64,000 bases of DNA, taken from contig NZ_JADEYC010000005.1 of NCBI RefSeq assembly GCF_015209505.1, positions 186,001 to 250,000 on the forward strand. The letters run 5' to 3'. Positions 17,975 through 26,225 of the stretch are shown here, in pieces (the stretch's first letter is position 1; each line of letters opens with the position of its first letter). The position numbers and the translations under genes are program-made. The notes beneath the pieces are model-generated. The model was not told the origin of the DNA. It ran no database searches and saw nothing but the letters and a program-made list of their open reading frames with translations. The stretch comes from Saccharopolyspora montiporae. GTDB taxonomy: Bacteria; Actinomycetota; Actinomycetes; Mycobacteriales; Pseudonocardiaceae.

Positions 17975-18011
17975 CGCACACCCGCGGCTGGCGCAGCGCG
18001 GCGTTGTGGTC

Positions 18012-18017
18012 TACGTT
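18012..18017 (+). promoter_or_regulatory. -10 element TACGTT before the MarR-like gene's leader ORF
   Basis: TACGTT is 7 nt upstream of an ATG at 18025, the same spacing as at other leaderless starts in this window. The ATG it points to opens a ten-codon ORF, not the regulator itself. Confidence 0.5.
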
Positions 18018-18024
18018 TTCAGCG

Positions 18025-18057
18025 ATGACCGAACTTGATCTCCGGGGGTCGGCGTGA
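18025..18057 (+). CDS. Ten-codon leader ORF overlapping the MarR-like start
   Basis: It encodes MTELDLRGSA. The ATG would be at the 5' end of the mRNA (see TACGTT), and the TGA at 18055-18057 overlaps the regulator's GTG as GTGA. A GGGGG tract inside the ORF (18044-18048) could also serve as ribosome binding site for the regulator. Translation is inferred, not shown. Confidence 0.45.
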   Translation: MTELDLRGSA

Positions 18058-18548
18058 CCGACTACCTGCAGCGCACCGACCGGCCGGGTATGTCGGAGTG
18101 GATCGAGCAGATGGCAGCCCACTTCGAGGCCACGGAAGGGATGCCGCTGATCGCCGGGCGGATTCTGGCCTTCCTGCTGGTCTGCGATCCGCCGGAGCGC
18201 ACGGCCGCGGAGCTCTCGCACGCGCTGAGCGCGAGCACGGGTTCGGTCAGCACCAACGTCCGCTTGCTGATGCGCCTGGGCGTCGTCTCGCGCACCACCA
18301 GGCAGGGGCGCGAGGCAGCGCTGTACCGGGTGGAGGAGGACAAGTGGCCCGCGCTGGTGCGCCAGCGGATGGAGCGGGTCACCCAGCTCGAAGAGCTCAC
18401 CGAGCAGGGCCTGCGCATGTTCAGCGGGCAGGGCGAGCGGGCGCGCCGCCTGCGCAGCGTGCACGAGTTCTACCGGTGGTTGGCCGGCGAGATGCCGGAC
18501 CTGTGGCGGCGCTGGGAGCGCGAAGGGCGGCCGCAGCTGCGGCTGTGA
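18054..18548 (+). CDS. GbsR/MarR-type transcriptional regulator
   Basis: Cytosolic winged-helix DNA-binding protein. The 164-residue product has an N-terminal helix that includes EWIEQMAAHFEATEG, then GRILAFLLVCDPPERTAAEL, a recognition helix around STGSVSTNVRLLMRLGVV, a wing (RTTRQGREAALYRV) and a long C-terminal helical part for dimerisation. This matches the GbsR-like branch of MarR proteins. The effector is unknown. The start is set by the overlap with the mini-ORF; the 3' end is 12 bp from convergent ctaA. It could control ctaA or the nearby ABC genes, but nothing proves this. Confidence 0.8.
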   Translation: MTDYLQRTDRPGMSEWIEQMAAHFEATEGMPLIAGRILAFLLVCDPPERTAAELSHALSASTGSVSTNVRLLMRLGVVSRTTRQGREAALYRVEEDKWPALVRQRMERVTQLEELTEQGLRMFSGQGERARRLRSVHEFYRWLAGEMPDLWRRWEREGRPQLRL

Positions 18549-18560
18549 CGCGCGGCAGGC

Positions 18561-19526
18561 TCAGCCCGAGGCGCCGACCGGTTCGGCGTCCCGCCGGTCG
18601 GCCTCGGCGCTGGGCAGCGGGCCCCGGTTGCGCGACTCGCACCACAGCAGCGCGGTGACGATGATCACCACGGTGGACAGCAGCACGTGCGCGAGCACCA
18701 TGGCCTCCGGCACGCCCAGGTAGTACTGGACCGAGCCGATGGTGCCCTGTGCCAACACCAGCACGCACGCAGCCGCGTAGGTGCGCAGCAGCGCCTTGGT
18801 CGGTCGGGCGCTGCGCAGCCATGCGCCGAACACCGCCAGCAGCAGCACGTAGGCCATCACCAGCAGCGCGTGCGCCTGCACCAGCCCCGGAACCGGAAGT
18901 CCGAGTCGCGGGGTGTCCGGATCGCCGCCGTGCGGGCCCGCGGCGGTCACCAGCGTGCCCACCAGCAGCATCGCGCCGGTGACCACGACCAGCGCCACCA
19001 GCAGCCTGCGCATCGGGCGCGGCACCACGTCCACCGGCTCGCGGTCGCCTTCGCCCGCGGCCTTGAACAGCACGGTCGCCAGCCAGATGAGTAGCGCCGA
19101 TGCCATGAAGTGCACCGACACGCTCCACCACGCCAGGTTCACCAGGACCGTCAGCCCGCCGATGACCGCCTGGACGATCACGCCTACCGGCATGATCAGC
19201 GCCAGCTTGACCAGCCGCGGCCGGTACGGGCGCGCGCGCCAGGCGGCGAGCAGGCAGGCCAGGGCGATCACGCCGATGACCGGTGCCAGCAGCCGGTTGC
19301 CGAACTCGATCGCCTGGTGCAGTGCGGCCACCTCGGGGTGCTCGACCGGGACCATGCTGCCCGGGAAGCACTGCGGCCAGGTCGGGCAGCCCAGCCCGGA
19401 TCCGGTGACCCGCACGGTGGCACCGGTCACCGAGATCAGCACTTGGGCGATCACGACGAGCAGCGCGAGCACGCGCACCACGCGCATGGACGGGTGGGAC
19501 ATCCGGGAGATCAGCGAGGCCGGCAC
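18561..19526 (-). CDS. ctaA: Heme A synthase
   Basis: Membrane monooxygenase that oxidises the heme O methyl group to give heme A for aa3 oxidase. The 321-residue product has eight predicted helices and the conserved histidines in LHQAIEFGNRL, SVHFMASA, VQAHALL and LAHVLLS, plus the extracytoplasmic GSGLGCPTWPQC loop with a Cys pair. The GTG at 19526 is chosen because TACCAT sits 7 nt ahead (leaderless); an internal ATG at 19502 has no ribosome binding site. Functional partner of ctaB. Confidence 0.92.
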   Translation of the reverse strand: MPASLISRMSHPSMRVVRVLALLVVIAQVLISVTGATVRVTGSGLGCPTWPQCFPGSMVPVEHPEVAALHQAIEFGNRLLAPVIGVIALACLLAAWRARPYRPRLVKLALIMPVGVIVQAVIGGLTVLVNLAWWSVSVHFMASALLIWLATVLFKAAGEGDREPVDVVPRPMRRLLVALVVVTGAMLLVGTLVTAAGPHGGDPDTPRLGLPVPGLVQAHALLVMAYVLLLAVFGAWLRSARPTKALLRTYAAACVLVLAQGTIGSVQYYLGVPEAMVLAHVLLSTVVIIVTALLWCESRNRGPLPSAEADRRDAEPVGASG

Positions 19527-19533
19527 GGTACCG

Positions 19534-19539
19534 ATGGTA
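19534..19539 (-). promoter_or_regulatory. -10 element TACCAT of leaderless ctaA
   Basis: On the minus strand TACCAT is separated from the ctaA GTG by 7 nt with no ribosome binding site between. Confidence 0.5.
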
Positions 19540-19587
19540 TGCGGCCCGCCGGCCCCGCCGACCGCAGGGCTGTCCGGATCGACGGGG

Positions 19588-20457
19588 TCAGTCCCGCCCG
19601 AACAGGTCCCGCGGTGCCGCGCCGGCCTTGGCCAGCGCGCGCACCAGTCCGCGGCCGCTGTCGATGAGCTGCTCGACCCGGTCGCCCAGCACCTGCCACG
19701 GCGCTGCGGACATCGCGTCGGTGCGGCTCTCCACGTCCTCGCGCAGCTTCGTGCCGGCCGCGGTGATCTCGCCCTCGGCATCCAGCAGGTCGCGCTCGCG
19801 CAGCTCGCCCTCGGCGGCCGCCCACTGCTGCTGGCTCCACTCGCGCAGCGACCGGGCCGCGGACTGCTTGAAGCCCTGCCCGCTCGCGCTGTGCAGCACC
19901 AGCGCCTGCAGCCCGGACAGCTCGGCGTCCTGCAGCGCGGCGATGTGCGCGTCACCGCGGAACTCGCGCAGCAGGGTCGCCGCGTGCCACAGCTTCAGGT
20001 GCGGTTCCTGCGGCCAGGGCAGGTCGGCGTGCCCGGCGTGCAGCGGTTTGCCCGCCGGGTCGCAGGCGGCGGCGGCCTCGGCGGCGAGCTCGGCGGTGGC
20101 CGCGACCTCGGCGGAGGTGGCGGTCTCGTCGCCGAGCATCCGGCGCAGCGCCTCGTCGGCGGCCTGCAGCCGGGCTTCGACGATGTCCTGCGGAGCGGCG
20201 ATGGACCAGGCCCGCGGGATGCTGCGCGCCACCGACTCGGGGTTGAAGTTGTAGAAGGTGGCCGCGACCACGCCTGCCGACACCGCCCCCATCGGGGCTG
20301 CGCGGCCCGCGTAGTAGGCCATCCGGCCGCGGTCGAGCCCGAGCGCGGCGAACCGTTCCTCGGCCTCGGGGGCGAAGTAGATGAAGGCGTGCAGGAGTTC
20401 CAGGGACTGGGCGGCGCGGCGTGCGGTCTCGCTCGTGCTCGGCGCTGTGTCGGTCAT
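19588..20457 (-). CDS. SalK / SCO6745-family protein
   Basis: Function not established. The 289-residue product is largely alpha-helical, begins with ETARRAAQSLELLHAFIYF and contains YYAGRAAPMGAVSAGVVAATFYNFNP, the segment characteristic of the actinobacterial SCO6745 (SalK) family, plus a tryptophan-containing LPWPQEPHLKLWHAATLLRE region. There are no transmembrane helices. The ATG at 20457 is preceded by TAGGGT at 7 nt, so it looks leaderless and monocistronic. It lies between ctaA and an ABC exporter, a neighbourhood also seen in related genomes. Confidence 0.72.
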   Translation of the reverse strand: MTDTAPSTSETARRAAQSLELLHAFIYFAPEAEERFAALGLDRGRMAYYAGRAAPMGAVSAGVVAATFYNFNPESVARSIPRAWSIAAPQDIVEARLQAADEALRRMLGDETATSAEVAATAELAAEAAAACDPAGKPLHAGHADLPWPQEPHLKLWHAATLLREFRGDAHIAALQDAELSGLQALVLHSASGQGFKQSAARSLREWSQQQWAAAEGELRERDLLDAEGEITAAGTKLREDVESRTDAMSAAPWQVLGDRVEQLIDSGRGLVRALAKAGAAPRDLFGRD

Positions 20458-20464
20458 GCCCGGC

Positions 20465-20470
20465 ACCCTA
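20465..20470 (-). promoter_or_regulatory. -10 element TAGGGT of the leaderless SalK-like gene
   Basis: TAGGGT on the minus strand is 7 nt before the ATG at 20457; no ribosome binding site lies between them. Confidence 0.5.
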
Positions 20471-20507
20471 TTCCCGCGGACGGGTGATGGATATGTGTCG
20501 CGGCGGA

Positions 20508-21314
20508 TCAGCTCAGCCGCGTGGTCCGCGAGGCCAGGGCGCCCAGGGCGGCTCCCCAGCACACCAGCACCGCGACGGGCTGCACACCCGGCGCCGCGCC
20601 GTGCACCAGCACCGCGTCCAGCGCCTCGGCCAGCGCACCGGACGGCAGGTAGGTGGCGACGGCACCGACCGGTCCGGGCAGGTCGGCGACCGGCAGCGCG
20701 AGCCCGCCGGCCAGCAGCAGCACGAACCAGATGGCGTTGGCCAGGCCCAGCACGATCTCGGCGCGGAGCGCGCCGCCGACGAGCACCCCGGCGGCGCCGA
20801 AGGCCAGCGTGCCCAGCACCAGCAGCGGGACGGCTCCCAGCACGCCCAGCGGGGCGGGCGACCAGCCCAGCAGTGCCGCGGTCACCCCCAGCACCACCGC
20901 CTGCAGCGCCACGACGATCAGCGCCGCCAGCACCCGGCCGGACACCAGCGTCCACCGCGGCAGCGCGGTGGCCGACAGGCGCTTGAGCACGCCGTAGCGG
21001 CGGTCGAAGCCCAGCGCGATCGCCTGCCCGGTGAAGGCGGCCGACATCACCGCCAGCGCCAGGATGCGCGGCAGCACCGAGTCGACCCGGGGTTCGGGCA
21101 GCTCCCCGATGTCCAACGTGGTCAGCCCGACCAGCAGCGCCAGCGGGATGATCAGCGTCAGCAGGGCCTGCTCGCTGTGCCGCAGGGTCATCAGCGCTTC
21201 GAGCCGGGTCTGGGCCGCGAGCATGCGCAGCGGTCGACCGCGGCCGGGCGAAGGCCTGAAGGTCCCCGCGGGGAAGCGGCCGACCTGGTCGGTGGTTTCC
21301 GGTTCGGCGCTCAC
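20508..21314 (-). CDS. ABC-2 type exporter permease
   Basis: Membrane half of an exporter. The 268-residue product has a cytoplasmic N-terminus and six predicted helices (the first near residues 50-70), with LTLIIPLALLVGLTTLDIG and a polar loop GFDRRYGVLKRLSATALPR that is typical of ABC-2 permeases coupled to DrrA-like ATPases. The GTG overlaps the ATPase stop by 4 bp (GTGA). The substrate is unknown. In many actinobacteria this pair lies between ctaA and mptB next to the suf operon. Confidence 0.88.
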   Translation of the reverse strand: MSAEPETTDQVGRFPAGTFRPSPGRGRPLRMLAAQTRLEALMTLRHSEQALLTLIIPLALLVGLTTLDIGELPEPRVDSVLPRILALAVMSAAFTGQAIALGFDRRYGVLKRLSATALPRWTLVSGRVLAALIVVALQAVVLGVTAALLGWSPAPLGVLGAVPLLVLGTLAFGAAGVLVGGALRAEIVLGLANAIWFVLLLAGGLALPVADLPGPVGAVATYLPSGALAEALDAVLVHGAAPGVQPVAVLVCWGAALGALASRTTRLS

Positions 21315-22246
21315 TGGCGCAGCTCCCGTCCGGTCAGTTCGAGGAAGACGTCCTCCAGGCTGCGGCGGCTGACCCGCAGCTCGTGGGCCAGGACGCCGTG
21401 CTGGGCGCACCAGGCGGTCACCGTGGACACGACCTGCGGGTCGACCACGCCGCGCACCACGTAGTCGCCGGGCCGCAGTTCGTCGGCCTGGCATTCCTCC
21501 GGCAGGGCCGCCAGCAGCAGCTCCAGGTTCAGCGCGGGCTGGGACCGGAAGCGTAGCTCCTGCTTGCCGTCCTCCGGCTCGGTGAGCTCGCCGGCGCTGC
21601 CGTCGGCGACCGCGCGCCCGCGGTCGATGATCAGCACCCGGTCGGCCAGTGCTTCGGCCTCGTCCATGAGGTGCGTGGTCAGCAGCACGCTCACCCCGTC
21701 GCGGCGCAGCGCGCCGACGAGTTCCCAGACCAGGCGGCGCGCCTGCGGATCCATCCCGGCGGTGGGTTCGTCCAGGAACACCAGTTCCGGGCGGCCGACC
21801 AGCGCGCATGCCAGGGACAGCCGCTGCTGCTGGCCGCCGGACAGCCGTTTGTAGGAGGTGCGGCGCGCGCCGGAGAGCCCGAGCACGTCGAGCAGCCAGG
21901 ACGGGTCGAGCGGATCGGCGGCGCACGCGGCGACCAGGTCGAGCATCTCATCGGCGTGCACGCCCGGGTAGGCGCCGCCGCCCTGCGGCATCACGCCGAC
22001 CCGCGGGCGCAGCCGCTCGGCGTCGGCCACCGGGTCCAGCCCGAGCACCCGCACTTCGCCCTCGTCGGCGCGCTGGAAGCCCTCGCAGATCTCCGCGGTG
22101 GTGGTCTTGCCCGCCCCGTTCGGACCGAGCAGCGCCAGCACCGCGCCGCGCGGCATGTCCAGGTCGAGACCGGACACGGCGACGTGGTCGCCGAACCGCT
22201 TGTGCAGCCCGCGGATCCGGAGGGCTGGACTATCCCCGATGCTCAC
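21311..22246 (-). CDS. ABC exporter ATP-binding protein (DrrA/CcmA type)
   Basis: Cytoplasmic ATPase partner of the following permease. The 311-residue product shows Walker A GPNGAGKTT (about 41-49), the Q-loop MPQGG, signature LSGGQQQRLSLA, Walker B LVFLDEPTAGMDP and switch TTHLMDEAE, then a C-terminal regulatory domain ending SLEDVFLELTGRELRQ. The GTG at 22246 is 8 nt after TAGGCT (22255-22260), whose TAG is the mptB stop, so this gene may have its own leaderless transcript. Confidence 0.92.
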   Translation of the reverse strand: MSIGDSPALRIRGLHKRFGDHVAVSGLDLDMPRGAVLALLGPNGAGKTTTAEICEGFQRADEGEVRVLGLDPVADAERLRPRVGVMPQGGGAYPGVHADEMLDLVAACAADPLDPSWLLDVLGLSGARRTSYKRLSGGQQQRLSLACALVGRPELVFLDEPTAGMDPQARRLVWELVGALRRDGVSVLLTTHLMDEAEALADRVLIIDRGRAVADGSAGELTEPEDGKQELRFRSQPALNLELLLAALPEECQADELRPGDYVVRGVVDPQVVSTVTAWCAQHGVLAHELRVSRRSLEDVFLELTGRELRQ

Positions 22247-22257
22247 GACTTACCAGC

Positions 22258-23859
22258 CTATGACGTGGCCGGGAGCACGCGGTCGCGGGCCGGTGTGGGC
22301 CAGGGCACCTTGCGGCGCACCAGGAGCACCACGACGGCGAAGGCGATCAGCGCAGCGGTGACGGCCAGCGGGATCTGGTAGGCGCGCAGGACGTAGCCGG
22401 CGCCGGTGGGCGGGACCAGCAGTGACACCGCGGCCGAGACCACCATCGCGGTGATCCGGAAGCGGTTGTCGTTGGTGGCCAGCGCCAGCGGGATCACCGA
22501 CCACACCAGGTACCAGGGCCACAGCACCGGCACGGCGACGGCCAGCACGCCCAGGGTGATGCCCAGTCCGGCCAGCGGTTCCAGCCGCCCGCGGAACGAC
22601 AGCCACAGCATGCGCAGGCACACGCCCGCGGTGAGCAGGTAGCCGATGACCTTGGTGATGGCCAGCATCGCGTCCGTGTGGTTGCCCAGGCCCAGCACGG
22701 TGCTGATCCCGCCGCCGGTCATGCCGAGGGCGGTCAGCGGGGCCATGAACGTCTTGACCCGGTTGGGCACGTCGAAGGTCTCGATCCAGCCCAGGCCCCA
22801 GCCGGAGGCGAGCGTGATCACCGCCATGGTGGCGAGGAACACGGCCAGCAGCTGCGCGGCGACCGCGAACAGGTCGCGGAACCGGCCGCCCCGGCGCAGC
22901 ACGACGGCGATGCCGAAGAAGCCCAGCGCGACGAATCCGGGCGGTTTGATCGCACCGGCGATGGTGAGCAGCACGCCGGTGACGATCAGGCCGACCACCC
23001 CGGGCTTGCGCAGGCCGAACTCGATCGCGGCCAGCATGATGCCCGCCATCAGCGCCTCGTTGTGCATGCCGCTGACCACGTGGAACAGCACCACGGGGTT
23101 GAGGATCCCGAGCCACATTGCCGCGGTGGGGTGCACCCCGCAGCGCCGCGCCAGGCGCGGCACGGCCCAGATCGCCAGGCCCAGGCCCAGCAGCATCACC
23201 ACGCGCCACACCAGCACCCCGAAAACCACGTCGTCGCCGACGATGCGCGAGATGAGCTGGCCGAACATCAGGAACAGCGGTCCGTACGGCGACGGGGTGT
23301 CCCGCCAGATGTTGGGCACGTTGCTGGTGAACGGGTGGTCCACGCCCAGTGCCGCGGCCGAGCCGAGCACGTACGGGTCGAAGCCGCGGGCGGCTACCTC
23401 GCTCTGCGCGAGGTAGCCGTACATGTCGGTGCTGAACAGCGGGGGCGCCACGGCCAGCGGCAGCGACCACATGACCAGGGTGCGCACCAGCTGGGTGACC
23501 GTGGCGGTGCGGGCCCGCCGCGGCCAGCACAGCTTGCCCAGCCAGAGCCAGGCCATGACCAGCATCATCATCCCGAGCCAGGCGCAGGCCATGGCCACGG
23601 TCGGCATGCGCACCGGGACGCCGAGCAGCCGGACCCCGGCCACCGGGTTGCTGACCGGGGCGGCGCCGGCGCCGATCGCGCCCACCGCCAGGATCAGCGA
23701 GCCGGTGGTGCCGAATCGGCGCACCACGTCGAGCTGGCGCCGTTCGGCCCGGTCCAGGGGGCCCGGGTCCGCCGCGCCGTGCTCGCCGGTCCTCGTCGTC
23801 CGCTCGTCACCGCGGGTCGGGTCGCTCTGCTCCCCGCGGGTCGTTTCGCCTGCCGCCAC
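22258..23859 (-). CDS. mptB: MptB-like GT-C polyprenyl-mannose-dependent mannosyltransferase
   Basis: Integral membrane glycosyltransferase. The 533-residue product has about twelve to thirteen helices and, after the second or third, a periplasmic loop beginning FSTDMYGYLAQSEV, with FDPYVLG and DTPSPYGPLFL, all characteristic of the MptA/MptB family that builds the alpha-1,6-mannan core of lipomannan in Corynebacteriales. Other actinobacteria carry the same family with less certain roles. The GTG at 23859 lies 8 nt after TACGCT (leaderless). It is divergent from sufR with 84 bp between the starts. Confidence 0.82.
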   Translation of the reverse strand: MAAGETTRGEQSDPTRGDERTTRTGEHGAADPGPLDRAERRQLDVVRRFGTTGSLILAVGAIGAGAAPVSNPVAGVRLLGVPVRMPTVAMACAWLGMMMLVMAWLWLGKLCWPRRARTATVTQLVRTLVMWSLPLAVAPPLFSTDMYGYLAQSEVAARGFDPYVLGSAAALGVDHPFTSNVPNIWRDTPSPYGPLFLMFGQLISRIVGDDVVFGVLVWRVVMLLGLGLAIWAVPRLARRCGVHPTAAMWLGILNPVVLFHVVSGMHNEALMAGIMLAAIEFGLRKPGVVGLIVTGVLLTIAGAIKPPGFVALGFFGIAVVLRRGGRFRDLFAVAAQLLAVFLATMAVITLASGWGLGWIETFDVPNRVKTFMAPLTALGMTGGGISTVLGLGNHTDAMLAITKVIGYLLTAGVCLRMLWLSFRGRLEPLAGLGITLGVLAVAVPVLWPWYLVWSVIPLALATNDNRFRITAMVVSAAVSLLVPPTGAGYVLRAYQIPLAVTAALIAFAVVVLLVRRKVPWPTPARDRVLPATS

Positions 23860-23907
23860 GATGACGAAGCGTAACCGGTGAGTCAGATCACCTGGTCGGG
23901 CCGCGCT

Positions 23908-23944
23908 CTGGCACCTCTTGTCGAAATAGGTAACATTCATGTTG
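23908..23944 (+). promoter_or_regulatory. suf operon promoter with overlapping SufR operator
   Basis: A -35-like CTGGCA (23908-23913), a 17-bp spacer and -10 TAACAT (23931-23936) place the start of transcription at the sufR GTG (23944). Over the -10 and start lies TAAC-N6-GTTG (23931-23944), one base off the CAAC-N6-GTTG operator known for SufR; inside it AACAT-TC-ATGTT is a perfect inverted repeat. Bound SufR would therefore block the promoter directly. mptB starts 72 bp to the left of the operator. Confidence 0.7.
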
Positions 23945-24747
23945 TGAAAAACGCCGGATCGTCTTCCCGGGCCGCCGCGGCCGAGTTGGGCCCCGCGGCC
24001 CAGCCGGGCGCGTCGTCCGCGGGTGACGGACGTACCCGGCACGCGGTCGCCCGGTTGCTGTTGGAACGGGGGCCGGTCACCGCTGCGGCGGTGGCCGACG
24101 AACTGGGGTTGAGCCCCGCCGCGGTGCGCAGGCACCTGGACGCTCTGGTGTCCGAGGGCGAGGTCTGCACCAGGGAGTCGTCCCCGCGCGGTCGGCGGGG
24201 TCGCGGTCGGCCCGCGAAGCTGTTCCTGCTCACCGAGGTCGGCCGTGCGCGGTTCGGGCACGCCTACGACGATCTGGCGGCGGCCGCGCTGCGGTTCATC
24301 GCCGAGCACGAAGGCGAGCACGCCGTGCGCGAGTTCGCCGAGCGGCGGATGGCCACCCTGGTGGCCGGACTCCGCGAGGCGGCCGCCGGGCGCGGCGGAA
24401 ACCCGACCGAGCGTGCGGAGGCGCTGGCCGACGCACTCACCAGGGAGGGCTACGCTGCAACGACGCGCAGCGTCGGCAGTGGCGAGCAGCTCTGCCAACA
24501 CCATTGTCCGGTGGCGCACGTCGCCGCGGACTTCCCGGAGCTGTGCGAGGCCGAGACCGCGGCCTTCGCAGAGGTCCTCGGCACGCACGTGCAACGGCTG
24601 GCCACGATCGCCAACGGCGATGCGGTCTGCACGACGCACGTGCCACGGTGGAGGACCGCGGTTCCGGACGGCGACGACGCGAGAGACAACCAGACCCCTG
24701 CCGGTTCACTCCCGAAGGACCGGCAGGAGACCGCTGGCGATTCCTGA
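23944..24747 (+). CDS. sufR: Iron-sulfur cluster biogenesis regulator SufR
   Basis: DeoR/ArsR-type winged-helix repressor of the suf operon that senses a [4Fe-4S] or [2Fe-2S] cluster. The 267-residue product has an HTH at about 43-70 ([21 protein letters not shown]), a wing [19 protein letters not shown], and a C-terminal cluster domain with Cys184 and Cys188 (CQHHC), Cys201 and Cys229. The GTG at 23944 fits the leaderless promoter; the open frame extends to 23878 but would include the promoter. The first gene of the operon it likely represses. Confidence 0.93.
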   Translation: MKNAGSSSRAAAAELGPAAQPGASSAGDGRTRHAVARLLLERGPVTAAAVADELGLSPAAVRRHLDALVSEGEVCTRESSPRGRRGRGRPAKLFLLTEVGRARFGHAYDDLAAAALRFIAEHEGEHAVREFAERRMATLVAGLREAAAGRGGNPTERAEALADALTREGYAATTRSVGSGEQLCQHHCPVAHVAADFPELCEAETAAFAEVLGTHVQRLATIANGDAVCTTHVPRWRTAVPDGDDARDNQTPAGSLPKDRQETAGDS

Positions 24748-24761
24748 TGGAGGGAGTCCGT

Positions 24762-26225
24762 ATGACTGCCGCTGCGGAGCAGCGCAATCCCACCACGGTG
24801 GTGAACGACTCGGAGCAGCTCAGCCAGGAGGAGACCCTGGCGACCCTGGGCGGCTACGAGTACGGCTGGGCTGACCCGGACGTCGCTGGGCAGAGCGCCC
24901 GGCGCGGCTTGGACGAGAGCGTCGTGCGCGACATCTCCGCCAAGAAGGACGAGCCGGAGTGGATGCTGCAGGCGCGGTTGAAGGCCCTCGGCCTGTTCGA
25001 CCGCAAGCCGATGCCCCACTGGGGCGCGGACCTGTCCGGCATCGATTTCGACAACATCAAGTACTTCGTGCGGTCCACCGAGGAGCAGGCGCAGACCTGG
25101 GACGACCTGCCGGAGGACATCAAGAAGACCTACGACAAGCTGGGCATCCCGGAAGCCGAGAAGCAGCGGCTGGTCGCGGGCGTGGCCGCGCAGTACGAGT
25201 CCGAGGTCGTCTACCACCAGATCCGCGAGGACCTCGAAGAGCAGGGTGTCATCTTCATGGACACCGACACCGGGCTGCGCGAGCACCCGGAGCTGTTCGA
25301 GGAGTACTTCGGGTCGGTGATCCCGTCCGGGGACAACAAGTTCTCCGCGCTGAACACCTCCGTGTGGTCCGGCGGGTCGTTCATCTACGTGCCGAAGGGC
25401 GTGCACGTGGACATCCCGCTGCAGGCCTACTTCCGGATCAACACCGAGAACATGGGCCAGTTCGAGCGGACGCTGATCGTGGTCGACGAGGGTGCCTACG
25501 TGCACTACGTCGAGGGCTGCACCGCGCCGATCTACTCCAGCGACTCGCTGCACTCCGCCGTGGTGGAGATCGTCGTGAAGAAGGGCGGCCGCTGCCGCTA
25601 CACGACCATCCAGAACTGGTCGAACAACGTCTACAACCTGGTCACCAAGCGGGCCAAGGCCGAGGAAGGCGCCACCATGGAGTGGGTCGACGGCAACCTC
25701 GGTTCCAAGGTGACCATGAAGTACCCGTCGGTGTTCCTGATGGGCGAGCACGCCAAGGGCGAGGTGCTCTCGGTCGCGTTCGCCGGTGAGGACCAGCACC
25801 AGGACGCGGGCGCCAAGATGGAGCACATGGCTCCGCACACCTCGTCGACGATCGTCTCCAAGTCGATCGCCCGGGGCGGCGGCCGCACCTCCTACCGGGG
25901 CCTGGTCAAGGTGGCCAAGCGCGCCAACCACTCCTCGTCGAACGTCAAGTGCGACGCACTGCTGGTCGACACGATCAGCAGGTCGGACACATACCCCTAC
26001 GTCGACATCCGCGTCGACGACGTGTCCATGGGCCACGAGGCGACCGTCTCCAAGGTCAGCGAGGACCAGCTGTTCTACCTGATGCAGCGCGGGCTGACCG
26101 AGGACGAGGCGATGGCCATGATCGTTCGCGGCTTCGTCGAGCCGATCGCCCGCGAACTGCCCATGGAGTACGCGCTGGAACTGAACCGACTGATCGAGCT
26201 GCAGATGGAAGGGGCCGTCGGCTGA
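24762..26225 (+). CDS. sufB: Fe-S cluster assembly scaffold protein SufB
   Basis: Scaffold subunit of the SufBC2D complex, where new Fe-S clusters are built. The 487-residue product is close to canonical Suf[12 protein letters not shown] near the N-terminus, [19 protein letters not shown], the [20 protein letters not shown] beta-helix core and [19 protein letters not shown] with a conserved Cys, then [17 protein letters not shown] six bases ahead supports the ATG at 24762; an ATG at 24747 overlapping the sufR stop lacks such spacing. No intein is present, unlike many mycobacterial SufB genes. Confidence 0.96.
   Translation: MTAAAEQRNPTTVVNDSEQLSQEETLATLGGYEYGWADPDVAGQSARRGLDESVVRDISAKKDEPEWMLQARLKALGLFDRKPMPHWGADLSGIDFDNIKYFVRSTEEQAQTWDDLPEDIKKTYDKLGIPEAEKQRLVAGVAAQYESEVVYHQIREDLEEQGVIFMDTDTGLREHPELFEEYFGSVIPSGDNKFSALNTSVWSGGSFIYVPKGVHVDIPLQAYFRINTENMGQFERTLIVVDEGAYVHYVEGCTAPIYSSDSLHSAVVEIVVKKGGRCRYTTIQNWSNNVYNLVTKRAKAEEGATMEWVDGNLGSKVTMKYPSVFLMGEHAKGEVLSVAFAGEDQHQDAGAKMEHMAPHTSSTIVSKSIARGGGRTSYRGLVKVAKRANHSSSNVKCDALLVDTISRSDTYPYVDIRVDDVSMGHEATVSKVSEDQLFYLMQRGLTEDEAMAMIVRGFVEPIARELPMEYALELNRLIELQMEGAVG

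Noticed and set aside
23878..23943. Longer SufR N-terminus starting at 23878
   Set aside because: It would place the promoter and SufR operator inside the coding region; the leaderless GTG at 23944 explains the signals better.
24762..26225. SufB intein, as in many mycobacteria
   Set aside because: The gene is of normal length and no splicing motif interrupts the conserved beta-helix region.
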